A stretch of DNA of 64,000 nt from Symbiodinium microadriaticum (lineage: Eukaryota > Sar > Dinophyceae > Suessiales > Symbiodiniaceae), in contig LSRX01000135.1 of assembly GCA_001939145.1 (NCBI GenBank), positions 223,272 to 287,271 on the forward strand, read 5' to 3'. The translations under genes and the position numbers were made by a program. Positions 19,893-31,432 of this stretch are shown here, piece by piece. Each line of letters begins with the position of its first letter. The first letter of the stretch is position 1. The notes beneath the pieces are model-generated. The model saw nothing but the letters and a program-made list of their open reading frames with translations, searched no databases and was not told the DNA's origin.

Positions 19893-21109
19893 TTCGGCAC
19901 TCGAAGCGTGAATTAGAAAACATGCAACCCTCCAAAAACACAGGAAGGCCCAAACAGGACAACTGCAAACCACACAGTATTTGGGATTGAGGTAGGGCTT
20001 AGGGGTTGTGGCATGGCTCGGCCCTTGTCGGAAACCGCAAGGCAAGGTTTGAACCGTTAAAGCCATGTCCTGAACCGCAACAGTCCAGAATTACGTTGGC
20101 TGATGATAAGTGGGCAAGAAGCATCCATCAGAATTCAAGTTGCGATGCCCGTCGACTGCCCTGAATCGTCAGCATGAAGCTGAGAGCTAAGGACTAAACC
20201 CTCATCCTCCCGACCGTTCTAAAATTCCTAAGACATCCCCGGATCCTGGAAGACAGGGAAGGCCATAACCGCGGATCGGAGTAACTCTAGAGCGAGTTCT
20301 CGCTGGCTGGACCTGTTTAGGGCTTTGGGGCTTTTTCGGTCTGAGGATTGAAGCTTTAGGAAAAATCAGGGTGAAATGTCAACAGTCCGGCTAACAGGAG
20401 ATATAAGACTGCAGCATTTGAAGCCTCAGGCATAAAGCTTTGTTGTCAAGGAGCCTTTTGGAGACTTTGGAGCGTGCGACTGCTTCGTGAAATGCTGCTG
20501 TGCTACAGGGTTCGGTTTCAGCTGTACATGTGTAGGGGATGGAGGTTTGAGGACTTAGCATGTAAAATAGTTTTCCAGCGTAATTATCAGAACAGGGATT
20601 TGGAAGAGATTCTCGATCTACTTTAATGAACTATACGATATTGTTACTACTTATTCCGACCCCTATACTAGATGGTGCGGAGGCCACAGGGTAGCTGTCT
20701 GGCACGAGAATGCCCGGACAGTTAGCGGCGAGCTGTCTGAATGTGATTCACCCTAGAGGCCCGGAAAAACTGGTGAAGTTGGACATCATCCACTGCCTCT
20801 TTGCATGAAGCCATCTCGGACAATGAGCCACAAAACCAAAACCACAACCACTGAAATCCACTTGAGCCTTCTGTTGTGGTGGTGTCTTGGGGTTGCAGTG
20901 CTTTGTGGCGTTACGGTGCCTTGTGGGTGCTAGATAATCCACACACACACACACACACTCCCTAAACCCTAAACCCTAAACCCTGAATTTCAAAACCTCA
21001 ACGCAAGGGAGAATCGGCCAAGGAACGGCGACAGATTGGACAAGATTTTCGGAGCCACAGAAAGGCTGAGCTCCTGGTGCCGCAATGCAGGCTAATTCTG
21101 CGCAGTCGC
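19893..21109. other. Mostly unique intergenic DNA
   Basis: Few heptamers apart from a CCCTAAA triplet at 20961-20985 preceded by an (AC)n run (20940-20958). Short frames only. A decayed P1 copy lies at 20578-20670. Confidence 0.5.
20578..20670 (+). mobile_element. P1 element, decayed
   Basis: TAATTATCAGAACAGGGATT then TGG gives the left arm after its terminus. The core ACTATACGATATTGTTACTA and the right end CCGACCCCTATACTA follow in P1 order. The left terminal GGGGCC is lost. Confidence 0.4.
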
Positions 21110-21245
21110 AATGAGAATACGCATGGTTGCAATAGCAGTAGTAAGACTGACAACAGCCGTGGTAGTCATCTTCATACGTTAATTATAAATAAACGTAGCA
21201 ATATCAAGAATAACAATAAGAACAATGTCAGTACTAGTAAGAACC
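21110..21245. repeat. Cryptic AAT/AGT/ACA trinucleotide block
   Basis: AGCAGTAGTAAGACTGACAA, then ATAAACGTAGCAATATCAAG and AACAATAAGAACAATGTCAG show a loose 3-base rhythm with one variable base per unit. A decayed array. Confidence 0.7.
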
Positions 21246-22185
21246 GTGCATCCCTATATCTGATAGTTTGGTGTCACAGTTTCTCTCAGGTACACGAATC
21301 ACAAATCCAATCCTACATTCCGTCTCTGGGCCGTGGCGGTTGCAGTCATTGCTCGAGTCTTGGTTGGCTGAAAAAGCACTTCTGCCCGGATGTGCTGATT
21401 TGCAAACCATGAAGCAGAGCTACTACTATTGAAAGAGCAGCTTCCGGCAGTCTGGCCGATGTGCCATTGAATCCATTCCATTTTCGGCTTGCTGGCTTTG
21501 GCAGCTGGAAATTTAAGGTTCGCGCTGTTGATCCTGACCGTGTTACACAGAAGAACCGTAAGCCTTCAAATCATGAGACACAAAACCTATATAAGCCTTT
21601 GAAAAGCAGACTCTGTGATCTCAAGCCCGCCGTCTCTGATGGATCCGTCTCCATCAGTACTATGACCAGTACCATTACTACAATCATTCCTGCTTGCTAG
21701 ATCCTACCTATGCACACCCTATACTAGGAGCCCCGAATAGCACACCCTAAAACCCCATATCCTAAACCCGTACATCCCAGAACCTGGGCCCGACTCCCCA
21801 GCCCTAGGAAACCCTGAGTCCCAAGTCCCAAACGCACATGGTTTAGGGTTTAGGGCTTTAGGGTTTAGGGCTTTAGGGTTTAGGGCGGTAGGGTTTAGTG
21901 CTTCGGGTTTAGGGCTTAGGGCTGAAGGCACAGGGAGCCTGCTGGAACTTTTGACGCAAGCCGTGCTCCACACGCTTCTGCAGATCTGAAGGCACCTGCC
22001 GGTTCAGGGCTTGGGGTTTGAGCGGCTTCGGGTATAGGGCCTGGGATTTAGGGCTTCGGGTCCATAGTTCAGAGTTTGCGTTGAAGGGTGCGGACGCGGT
22101 TTAGTGTGCAAAGCAAGAAGGTTGATGCTTCGGGGCTAATGCTCTTGGGTTTCCCCTTGCAGGAATCTCCAATCATGACAATTAA
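21246..22185. other. Unique then heptamer-rich intergenic DNA
   Basis: 21246-21700 is unique with only short frames. From 21740 the heptamers appear as CCCTAAA-like units and then as a clear TTTAGGG run (21841-21910) of alternating exact and CTTTAGGG units. A minus-strand frame there reads Ala-Leu-Asn-Pro-Lys repeats, which is the heptamer translated, not a protein. Confidence 0.6.
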
Positions 22186-22350
22186 GTAACAAATACAATA
22201 CTCGTAAGGGTAATTATTATTAACAACACTAATAGTCATAATCATGATACTAAGAATAGCAATGATAGCAACAACAGTAAACAAGAACACTAATAATAGC
22301 ACCAACACCATAATGACATTAAGAACAATAATTAGTGGTAATGGTCGCAG
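22186..22350. repeat. Cryptic AAT/ACA/ATC trinucleotide block
   Basis: AATAGCAATGATAGCAACAA, then CAGTAAACAAGAACACTAAT, AATAGCACCAAC: a 3-base rhythm without conserved units. It resembles the blocks at 26205-26600 and 28265-28475. Confidence 0.7.
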
Positions 22351-23038
22351 TAATACGGAACAGCCATAATGGGAAAAACAGAAAATAATCTGAGCCCAAT
22401 CAGATCGCAAAGCTGCAGGACTTGTTGCCCAACAGAGTACGCAGATTGGAGTGCAGTTCCAATGCAGCCGGATTTTTTAGTGGGTTTAGGGCCCATGCAA
22501 AGAGCGAGATTTCTCTGCAATGCACAAACAGTAGTTCGAGCACTCTATCAGTACCAGGCCGCTCAGGCTCTGAAGCACCAGTGCACACGTGATATGATCC
22601 CCCTCACCAGTCCAGCACTTTAAGCGCTAAAGTGTTCAAGACCAATCCGAAGCCCTAGCCCCTAGCTATCTGGGCGTCAACCCTTAACCCCCGAGCTCTG
22701 AGCCCTAGAACCCAAAGCCCACTCAAATCCTAAACCCTGAAACCGCAGAACCCAAAGCCTCAAACCCTCAAATCGTAACTCTGAAACTCCGAACCCAATC
22801 GCCCACAGCCCTCAAACCCTCAAATACAATGAAACTCCGAGCCCTAAAGCCCGAACCCTAAAGCACAAAGCCCTAAACCCTCAAACCCCGATGCCTAAAG
22901 CCCAAAACCCCAAACCCTGAAATTCCATCTGCCGCGCGCTGCGAACCCAACAGGCCTTCCGTTTTCGCATGAACTCCGATGCTTGCCAGACCTTGGCAAT
23001 CAAAGCTTTGGGGTTTAACACTACCATCAGTAATGTTA
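22351..23038. other. Unique stretch followed by CCCTAAA-derived DNA
   Basis: 22351-22640 is unique with short overlapping frames on both strands. 22640-22925 is dense in CCCTAAA variants (CCCTAAA, CCCTCAA, CCCGAAC, AAGCCC). No gene is recognised. Confidence 0.55.
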
Positions 23039-23039
23039 T

Positions 23040-23093
<54 letters not shown>

Positions 23094-23348
23094 CAGGAGC
23101 AGCAGCAGCAGCAGCCGCAGCAGGAGCAGGAGCAGGGGCAGGGGCAGGAGCAGGAGCAGGAGCAGTAGCGGTAGCAGTAGCAGTAGGAGGAGGAGGAGGA
23201 GGAGTAGTAGTAGTAGTAGCAGTAGCAGTAGTAGTAGTAGTAGTAGTAGTAGCAGTAGCAGTAGCAGTAGCAGTAGCAGTAGCAGTAGCAGTAGCAGTAG
23301 CAGTAGCAGTAGCAGTAGCAGTAGCAGTAGCAGTAGGAGTAGGAGTAG

Positions 23349-23387
<39 letters not shown>

Positions 23388-23388
23388 A
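23039..23388. repeat. CAG/AGT trinucleotide block
   Basis: It begins as pure AGC (about 17 units), turns to GGAGCA variants, GGA, AGT, then a long perfect AGCAGT hexamer run (about 23250-23335) and ends as AGT. Plus-strand frames read poly-Ser with Arg, minus-strand poly-Leu. Unique DNA on either side does not extend these as convincing proteins. Confidence 0.95.
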
Positions 23389-25558
23389 TTTGGGCCTTTA
23401 GGCTTTCTGACGAGAGGAATAGGGCGAATGGAAACCCATATTATGTCTTGGCATTTTGGGGGTTTAAAGGTTTTGGGGTTTAGTTCTCCTTGTTGACGAC
23501 AGAAATAGCACGAATGGAAGACCATACTATGCCGACTGTGCTGCTTAGTTGGAGGAGTCTAAGCTTTATCCAAAACCCTGGCATGTCGGGTCCCTTACAT
23601 GAGGCTTCCGAGCTAAGCATATACTCCGAACAAAACTCCAAGCCCAGGAGCCCTGTGCAAACGGCTCAAGAACAAAAGCTATGCCCCCAACGTATTTCTC
23701 CACCTCGTCGTCGAAGACCGTGCGAAGAGACTGGCGCTTTGCAAAGTCGGGGATTCAGAGGGGATGTGCTTTGGGTGTGTGGTTCAGGGTGTAGGGCTAC
23801 AGGGTTCAGGGCGTTGTGGGGGCTTACGGTAACCCGAGACCCTCAGGTTCAAGGGCCCCAGGGTTTCGGGATTAATCTACACATACTATTGGCATCTATT
23901 GGCTTTGCTCATGTTTCCTATGCTACTTCACGAACAGCAGTGGACCATACCAGTAGTGGTGATAATGGCAATCCTGGCTAGCAGGAGTCACACGCAGCAG
24001 CGACACGAACAGTCACTACCACCACTGTGCGTTGTAAAAGATAGGCGCACCGAGCGGTGCGCAGCAGCACAGACGCATGTAAGCCATGAGGGGTGCAGCC
24101 TTCTGGACCGCGAAAAAAGAGAAACCACGCGGAAAGGCTTGAAGACACGGGTTTGGGTAACAGCGCTGGACCCTAAAGCGCAAACCCAGCTTTGAAGCAT
24201 CCTCGAGATCAAGGGTCCACGGACTCCACATCGCTAAAAAAGCCCACGCAAAGAATCCCAGTTCTCTTGTGGACTAAGCTTTGGCTTACTAAAGATTTAA
24301 GTCTAAGGCTTGTCAGCCAGACCTCACGAAACCGGCCCTGCGATATTGGCGACAGATGATACTACTTGATCACCTAGACTCTATGCATAAGAGTGATTAG
24401 GATGCAGTGTTTAGGTTTAAACTATAGACTTCCAAGTCCTCGACCTTGCTTACGAGTCACTGAAACGCCATTCAGGCCCCTATACCCTGCCGCTAAACCA
24501 TGTCGAACAGCACAACCTGGCGATCTGTGTTGTGCACGGTCATTAAGGAGTATAAACGATGCTGTCGCGCGGTAACTGTGTGGATGTGTGTACCTGGTAG
24601 ACCCCAAAACCCTAAACCCTAACCTCAAACATCCTGCCCTACAGTCAAAATCTCCCACACACTAACCCCAAACTCCTGATGCCATAGATCTGCCATAGAT
24701 CTCCGTCCTTAGGGTTTACTAGGCTCTGGGGTTTAGGGTACCCTAAGCCCCTTATAAACCCTAAGACCCTAGACTCCAGACCGCTAAACCCGAAACCCCT
24801 AAACCCATAAACCCTAACCCCCCTCCCTTCGGGCCTGAGCCACGAAAGCCACGAGGACCCCAGAGAAAAGCGAGGAGGCCAGCATGACGACGATGCAGTA
24901 CAACCGCGCTCCTTCAGCTACCGGTTTCGGGTTTGGGGTTTGGTGGTTTCTGAAAGGGCCCTGCAAAAGGAATTGAGGGTCCCCTAAACCTACCTAAATG
25001 CTCGTTGTTTTAATTCAGGATTTTGGGGGTTTTGGTATGGGGTCAGGTCTGAGGGCTTGTTTTTCGGGGTTGCGGGACTTCAGGGGGCTTCCGGGTTCAG
25101 GGCTTAGAGGTGAGGGGGTGCCGGATGGACGCAGAAGCAACGATCCAGAGAGGGTTTGAGGTTCATGGCGTAGGTGTCTTCGACTTGAACTTGTAGCTAC
25201 GCGGCTTTGCAAAAGAGTCCTCCAGGACCGAATCTTTCATATTGCCTGTCTGGTTAGGACTTACTCTGAGGCCCAAGCTTTCCAATACCCTAAACCCTAA
25301 ACCCTAATCCATGCCGCCATCTGCAGCCCAGAACCCTCAATGACTCCAAAAACCTGGCAATTCGAGCCCCCAAACCCCTGAAACCCTGAGCTCTGATGCC
25401 ATATAGAGCCCCTGTTCAAAACCCCAAAGCCCCGAAACCCTACTTCCTAAACTCTAAACCCAAAACTCTGAAACCCTGAACCCTAAACCTTGAAAGACCG
25501 AAGCCCTAGTTCCTGAAGCCGGAAGCTGCGAAGCCAAAATCTAAGAGTTAGGATTAGG
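23389..25558. other. Mixed unique and heptamer-derived intergenic DNA
   Basis: Heptamers of both directions occur near 23455-23480, 24605-24620, 24712-24815 and 25290-25500. The stretch 23500-24240 is comparatively unique, with a 163-codon plus frame (23490-23981) that I cannot link to any family and that shares its interval with other frames. The interval 24385-24487 has faint P1-like ends (GTGATTAGGATGCAGTG and CATTCAGGCCCCTATAC). Confidence 0.45.
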
Positions 25559-25636
25559 GGGACCCTTGGGGACAAATAAGGTCCCTGTTAAGAGAGCCAT
25601 AAGCAGGGTTAAGAAGGGTCCCCTTTAAGGGGTCCC
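25559..25636. mobile_element. P3 repeat, copy 2
   Basis: GGGACCCTTGGGGACAAATA, AAGCAGGGTTAAGAAGGGTC and CCCTTTAAGGGGTCCC repeat the word order of the P3 copy at 50511-50611. The self-complementary CCTTTAAGG centre is kept. Confidence 0.5.
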
Positions 25637-26204
25637 TCGAACACTGCCTCGGAGTTAAACCTGCGTGACCCAGTGTCCTGATCCTATGGGAACAATGTCG
25701 CCGAAGCCAACGCTCGTCAAAGCCATGACAACCTGGGTTTTTTGGGGCGCTTCGGGGTTTGGGGCTGCGGGATCGAGATGACCATGGTTTGGGGTAAGAG
25801 GGTTTAGGGTGGTAGGGTGCAGAGCTTCTGGAGGTTTAGGGTGCTTGACTGAGGGCACTAGGGCTTCGGGGAGCGGGGCTTCTGGCTTGCAGCGCTGTCA
25901 GTTTCCAAATCCAAATCGCCTTTCACAGCTCCTCACACGAGTCTCAGTAGGTGTCTTGAAGAGAAAGTTCCATGATGACCCACCATGACTCGACCAAAAG
26001 AAGACAAGACGCTTCGCCGTCTTCGTGCACTACGAGAACACATCCCAAACGTGCTCGACAGGCAACACAAACTAACGCCTTCGGAGAGGAATGCAAAGCC
26101 CTTGCAGTCCCGTACCCCTGCTCCCTGAAACCCTGGAAGCTGACTGTAGACTTGATACCAATATACTCACCGTAGTGACATAATCAGATTGGTACTAATG
26201 AGAA
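25637..26204. other. Intergenic DNA, no gene seen
   Basis: TTTAGGG variants at 25740-25880 give way to unique sequence. The frame at 25972-26175 is short and unrecognised. Confidence 0.5.
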
Positions 26205-26600
26205 ATTCGAAATCGAGTTGGACTAGCACTACGACTGCTAACGCTAATGCGACCGCTAACACTAAGACTGAGACTGATACCCAAACTAATACGAATGCGC
26301 CTATTGATACTAATACTTTTGCGAAGACTTACTAAGACTAATGCTATTGCTACGGCTAAGGCTAAGACTAGGGCTAAAGATAATGATGAGTACAGTAGTA
26401 ATAACCCTGATCATGATAAACATACTAAGTCGTAATAATAGTCATAAGAACCATACTACCCATAACAGTCTACGATGATAGCAATAGTAACAATGAAAAC
26501 AGAAGAATATGACAACAAGAAGAATGATAATCACAATGTTAATGCTAACAATAATAGCAATAATTATCATTCACAACACCATTGTTAATCAAGTCATTGT
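26205..26600. repeat. Large cryptic trinucleotide block (CTA/ACG/AAT)
   Basis: For about 230 bp nearly every hexamer has the form xCTAAy or xACTy, for example ACTACGACTGCTAACGCTAA then TGCGACCGCTAAC. It then grades into AAT/ATG/ACA triplets. The period is kept although individual units differ, which points to ancient array decay by substitution without indels. Frames are long but low in complexity. Confidence 0.75.
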
Positions 26601-27037
26601 CTATACGATAACAGACTCAGACCCTTGTACCCTTGTCGAGCTCCGGGCTTGGCATCTAGGATTCTTCTGCACAGTCGGCTTCCAGCCAGGCAAATTCCCC
26701 GTCCCGAGGCCCCAGCAAGGGGCCCTTTAAAACCCATCAGATGAGTTTTGGGGTGCAGGCTGTCGGGATGTAGGGATGTAGGTTGTTGGTTTTTTTTTGG
26801 GGGGGGGCTTGAGCTTGAGAGGGTCCCCAGGGTTTTAGACTTGAGGGTTCAGGCTTTGAGGACTTAGGGCTGCAACCATAGCCCTTTCGCCGGGGCCGGG
26901 GCAAAATAGATGTCCGCCACGTAGTCGTCTGGATCGCCACTCTGGCCAGGGTAGATGAGGCTGTTCCGGACGCAGTACCACGCACAGCCCAACCTCGGAA
27001 GGACAGCAACCTACTTGTCCAGTACTCTGGGGAATTA

Positions 27038-27124
27038 AAGCCTAACCTTTGGGAGTATATTTGGATTGTACAGAGGTTATCGTACCCCAAAAAGGTTGAA
27101 GGTCACCTACTCATCTACTCTACT
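27038..27124 (+). mobile_element. P6 repeat, copy 2
   Basis: AAGCCTAACCTTTGGGAGTA, then GGTTATCGTACCCCAAAAAG, then GTTGAAGGTCACCTACTC and CTACTCTACT match the blocks of the 8814-8880 copy in order. The arms CCTAACCTTTGGG and CCCCAAAAAGGTTGA are inverse. Confidence 0.5.
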
Positions 27125-27319
27125 GGGGCAATCATGTTCACGGCTAGCGGCTAGAATGTTTAGGGCTAAGGTCCTAGATTATGTAAAGCCTGCTTACAGC
27201 AGCAGGATTGATCCAGCACCCTTGCCACAAGACGGTGCAAAGGGCTTGGGGCCCGTTGAAAGCTTAGGCTGGGTGGGTGTGTTAAGCTTTAAAAGATCAG
27301 GGTGCTCAAGCTCCAGAGT

Positions 27320-27433
27320 GTAGGGGGAGGCAGACGATTGAGGCCCGTGTACGAAAGAACCCTTCTCGAAAGCCCTTTAAGGAACCCTTCCAAGTAACGC
27401 AATTAGTTAAAGGTTACTAGGGCCCTTGTATTG
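27320..27433 (+). mobile_element. P1 element, strongly decayed
   Basis: The left boundary shows GTGTAGGGGGAGG. The right half shows TTTAAGGAACCCTTCCAAGT, then GTTACTAGGGCCCTTGTATT. Its span of about 110 bp fits the family size, but most of the left half is unrecognisable. Confidence 0.35.
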
Positions 27434-28264
27434 CCAGGTGGTGGTTTACGATCTACAGCAACCTTTTGTAGCAGAGAGCTCGGAACCGCCAACCTCATAC
27501 CCTAAAATCCTGAACCCCGAACTAAGAAAAACCCACACCTCTATAAGCAGATCAAGCCGGCTGCTGGTGGGGTGTAGGCTTCGGTGTTTGGGTTTCGAGA
27601 TGGCACTCTTCCTTTCGCAAGGCAAGGCCGTAAACATAAAGTTCTGGATGCGGACTTCCCTGCTCAACCCCATACCCTAAACCCTAAACCCATGTCAAGT
27701 CATCTTTACACACGAGGGCGACTGGAAGCCCTCCGGGCTGGAGGATAGTAGGATAGTTGAGCTCGGGATTCGCTGCTCAAACCCTGTAAATTCTGGGCAC
27801 CCCAATCCCTCAGTCCTAGGCACCCAAAGGCCCGAAGACTAACCCAATACGTTGAACATCGAACCCTAAACGAACCTCAAGCAACCCTGATCGAACCAGG
27901 AAGAACCGAAGAGCTTTAAGTAACCCTGAAGAACCCAGAACTGATACTTGATCTACTTAACAAAACATGCCAAATTAAAACCAGGCCCTAAAGAACACTA
28001 GACGAATGTTGAAGAACCCTAAGTTTAACTTGGCAAAACCCTTGGCCTGATCTCGATACTTGACGCTTCGCCCTATCATAAAAGGGTCCCACGCCCTCCT
28101 CAATCGGGTTTAGTTTTTCTTTTTTTTTTTTTGTTTGGGGGGGGAGGTCAGGGTTTGGGGTTTAGGGCTTAGGGCTTAGGGTTTAGGGTTTAGGTTTAGG
28201 GTTTAGAACCCCAAACCCTCAACTGAACGGCACGAACCCAAAGCATCCAAGGATCTCCAGACCC

Positions 28265-28475
28265 TCATATTGTTATTCTTGCTAGTATTATTACTACTAT
28301 CTTTTCATTACTATATTCATTAGTATTAGTATTACTACTATTATTATTATGATTATCATTATTCTTATTGCTATTGCTATCATTATTGTTATTTTGATTA
28401 TTACTATGAGCTTTCCTACCATGATTGCTATTATGATTATTACTTTCATGATTATTACTATGAATATGGCTATAA
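28265..28475. repeat. Cryptic ATT/ACT trinucleotide block
   Basis: TTATTCTTGCTAGTATTATT then ACTACTATC and TATTGCTATTGCTATCATTA: triplets of the form ATn/TTn with a kept period. Frames read Ile, Asn or Met-rich strings on either strand. Confidence 0.8.
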
Positions 28476-28960
28476 GGGGGTCCAGAGCTCCGCGGCTCCT
28501 TGCTGCCAGGTGTCGAGTGAACAAGCAGGAGCATGGCCCCCGACATCTTCAGCCAAGACCTGGGACTGTCGGGTTTAGGGTTTGGGGCTTTAGGGGTTTG
28601 GGGTTTAGGATTCAGGGTTTGGTTTTTTGGGGTGTTAGGGTTCAGGGTTTTTGAGGGTTTTGGGCTTTTTGGTGGTTTGGGCGGTTTTTGGGTGGGTGTA
28701 GGGTTCAGGGCAAGGGCTGGGGCTTTAGGACTTTAGGGCTCCGAGTCTCTGAGGGGGTCTGGGCTGGGGGACTTAGAGTTTAAGGGCATTTAGGACGTTT
28801 GGGGTTGAGGGCTTCGGCTTTAGGGCTCAGGCTTTTAGGACGTTTAGGCTTTACCAGGAGGGCTTACGCTTGAGGGTTTAGGTTTTAAGGACGTTTAGGG
28901 TGGTTTGATCATCTCTCTGGCTCTATACCGGCATGCCGAGACTTCGTGTCATCGCTGTTC
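28476..28960 (+). repeat. Decayed TTTAGGG DNA
   Basis: From 28570 to 28900 the plus strand is built almost wholly of GGGTTTAGG, GGGGTTTGG, GGGCTTTAGG and GGACGTTTAGG words. The phrase TTTAGGACGTTTGGGG/TTTAGGACGTTTAGG repeats at 28789, 28833 and, as TTTTAAGGACGTTTAGG, at 28882. Confidence 0.75.
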
Positions 28961-29320
28961 TTAGCAATAATAATAATAATAAATAGTAATTGTTATAGTA
29001 GTAGTAATAATAATAATATACTAGTAATAATATTTCACTGCATATCAACGCATAGGTTTGTAGATGCGTACATAAATGCATATGTGTAGAAAATATGTGT
29101 AACATATTTGCTAAACATGCCCTCTACATGTTGACACAGACACCGCCATCGCCACCCACCCACCCTCTCGCAACCGCCACCAATCACTGCCACCCCCAGC
29201 ACCACCAATGGCACGACCACCACCAGCACCACCACCGGCACCACCAGCACACCCAGCGCCACCACGACCTCCACCATCCGCCACCTCGACTGCCTCCACA
29301 TCCGGCTCCAGCGTCGCTAT
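28961..29320. repeat. AAT array, AT-rich spacer, then CCA/CAC array
   Basis: AAT/AGT units at 28963-29036 are followed by about 90 bp of TGCATA-type DNA and then CAC/ACC/AGC units at 29135-29300. Frames over the last part read Val/Gly/Trp or His/Pro strings only. Confidence 0.85.
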
Positions 29321-30410
29321 GACGGTGCTGTAACAGGGCGATGAACCCACAACAGCCAGAGTGCACTGTTGAGTTTTACCCGAGTTCAACTTCATTTGTA
29401 AATTAAGGCTTTGCTCCTCCTCCCAAAGAAGCTGAATATTCATGCAAGGGGTGGTTGTCTTGGTCCCAGAGGCTACATCCAGATGGCTCAATACCTGAAT
29501 CCAACCCTATATAAACCCTAAACCTCGAAACGAGATCCGTAAACGCCTAAGCCTTGTACTTCATGCTCTAAACATTGAAACTTATAGCGTAGTACATTCT
29601 ACTTTTCCTACTATTAGTAGACTTAGTAGATGTTAAGGTTACGAAGGCAGTCCTCTCCCGTCACCAGTCTCAGGTCGCGGCAGTTTATGATTCCTGAGCT
29701 TCATTTGCCGGTATTTAGGCTTCAGAGTTTTAGGGTGCCTCAGCTGCAGTTGCTATGATTAGTGAGCCGTCGTTGAGCTTGGAAGTCCTGTATTCTTGGT
29801 CACGTTTCGGGTTCCTCCTGAGGGATCTCCATTATATCGGTGCTACCACTCAGTCTTCATAGCCAAGCCCAAGACCTGCAAAGCAAACAGTCAGACAAAG
29901 GAGTTGATGAAGGATGAGGCCTCCATGTTATGATATTTATGCTGCAGTTACTCTACCCCCCCAAACCTAAAACTCTATACCAAGCGGTTAAGCCGTTACC
30001 CCTTGTGCAGTTCTTCCTCGTCTCTTCCTAGAACTCAGGATTCCGATTGTTGCCCAGGAGCAGCAGAGGCTTTAGGACTTGAGGCTTAGGGGTGTGGGGT
30101 TCAGGGCTTTTTGGTGATTGTTGGGGTTTTGGCGATTTTGGGGGTTTAGGGTCTAAGGCTTTTGGAGGGTTTAGTCTTTAGGGTTTTGGGGGGGGGGGGG
30201 GGGCTTGGCGTTTAGGGTTTCTGGATTTTTGGCGGGTTTATTAGGGTTTAGGGTGATGGACTTTAGGGCTGATAGGTTTTACGGCTTGGCGCTATAAGGT
30301 CCCGGACGGGCGGGTTTAGGGCTTTTGGGGTTGAGGGTTTGGCTTTGAAGAGTTGCGGTTGCGCGTTGCTTGTCAATGTTTAAGCTTAAGGTCTTGGTTC
30401 AACCATCTTA
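29321..30410. other. Unique DNA followed by TTTAGGG-derived DNA
   Basis: 29321-30060 is unique with few heptamers and only short frames. 30070-30400 is G-rich heptamer-derived (TTTAGGG variants with a 15-base G run near 30188). Confidence 0.5.
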
Positions 30411-31382
30411 ACAGCAATCGTAATAGTAGCGACCTCAATATACTAGGAGTAGTAGGAGGAGGAAGAGTAGAAGTAGTAGTCGTGGCATAGCATCAACAAT
30501 ACCAATCACCATACTAATTGCTGATATTTATAACAATAATAACTAACAGTAACCTCGTCCGGGTGGCTGAATCTGGTCCTCCAAGCGGGGCACAAAGTAG
30601 CGGAGCTTGAAAATCTTCACCAGCTTTATCGCCCTGAGCGCGAAACATGGGGCAGTGCGGGGGTCTTGCGGCTCAAGACCGCCTTCTTAACCCTTCAAAG
30701 CTCAATGCCTCCTAAGCCTGAAAACCCAAAGTTACCCCTGAAGATCCCGAAAACCCTAACCCTTAGGCACACGCTGCACCGAATGGGACCGGAGGCCATG
30801 GGGTTTGAGGGCTTCAGCGTTAGGGAGGAAGGAAGGGAAGGGAAGGCGAAGGGAAGAGGGAGATGGAGAGGAAGAGGGAGAAGCCCCTTCAGCTTCACCT
30901 AGCGGTTGAAGTCCTCTCGTCCTGGCATCGGGGTAGCAACGAGTCAGACACCTCGCGGCAGCTGAGGCCCCGGCCTGTGAACGAAGTACCTCGGCTGAAC
31001 AATCAGGCTCTATCCATGTCAGCCCGAAGTCTCAATCCTGGACCCTCGACCCGCGACCCTGAAACCTAAACCCTCAATAACACCCTGCATCCTAAGCCTA
31101 AAAAACCCGACACCCAAAAAGGACGCTGAAATAGCGAGCATAGCAGGTAAGCTTTACGCACGGTAGCAGATGTCGAACCAATGTTCGTCCACTCCGCATC
31201 CCACGACCCAGAACCGTTGAATCGAATCAGGATGCATAGGGTTAAGGGTTTACGTTTTCGGCTTATTCTGGCTCTGACGGTTTAGGGTCCCGAAAAAAAT
31301 TGGCATGAATGGGGTCCCCGGTTGAGGGCAGGTTAGTACACGGGTCTGTGCAAAAGAATCCCTGTGTTGACCCTATACATGA
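30411..31382. other. Intergenic DNA with short GTA and purine tracts
   Basis: A weak AGT/GGA block (30415-30545) precedes unique sequence. A 66-bp all-purine-like tract (AGGGAAGG type) lies at 30820-30886. Plus-strand frames at 30666-30902 and 30863-31069 are short and unrecognised. Confidence 0.5.
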
Positions 31383-31432
31383 GTTCTCTCATTAGCCCCA
31401 AACCCTGTTCTAATAACTGGTAGGGCCTCCAT
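31383..31432 (-). mobile_element. P1 left-half fragment, reverse orientation
   Basis: Read on minus: GGAGGCCCTACCAGTTATTA, then GAACAGGGTTTGGGGCTAAT. This is the P1 left arm with an extra few bases after GGCC. No right half can be traced on the other side. Confidence 0.45.

Larger units (their letters stand above)
26601..28264. other. Mixed intergenic DNA with P6 and P1 repeats
   Basis: Decayed TTTAGGG at 26750-26870, unique DNA at 26880-27030, repeats at 27038-27124 and 27320-27433, CCCTAAA variants at 27675-28020, a T-rich then G-rich homopolymer junction at 28112-28146, and a TTTAGGG run at 28154-28206 that flips to CCCAAA. Confidence 0.5.

Noticed and set aside
24385..24487. Additional P1 copy
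   Set aside because: The interval has P1-like ends at the right distance, but the internal blocks cannot be aligned by eye, so it is mentioned only in the surrounding region.
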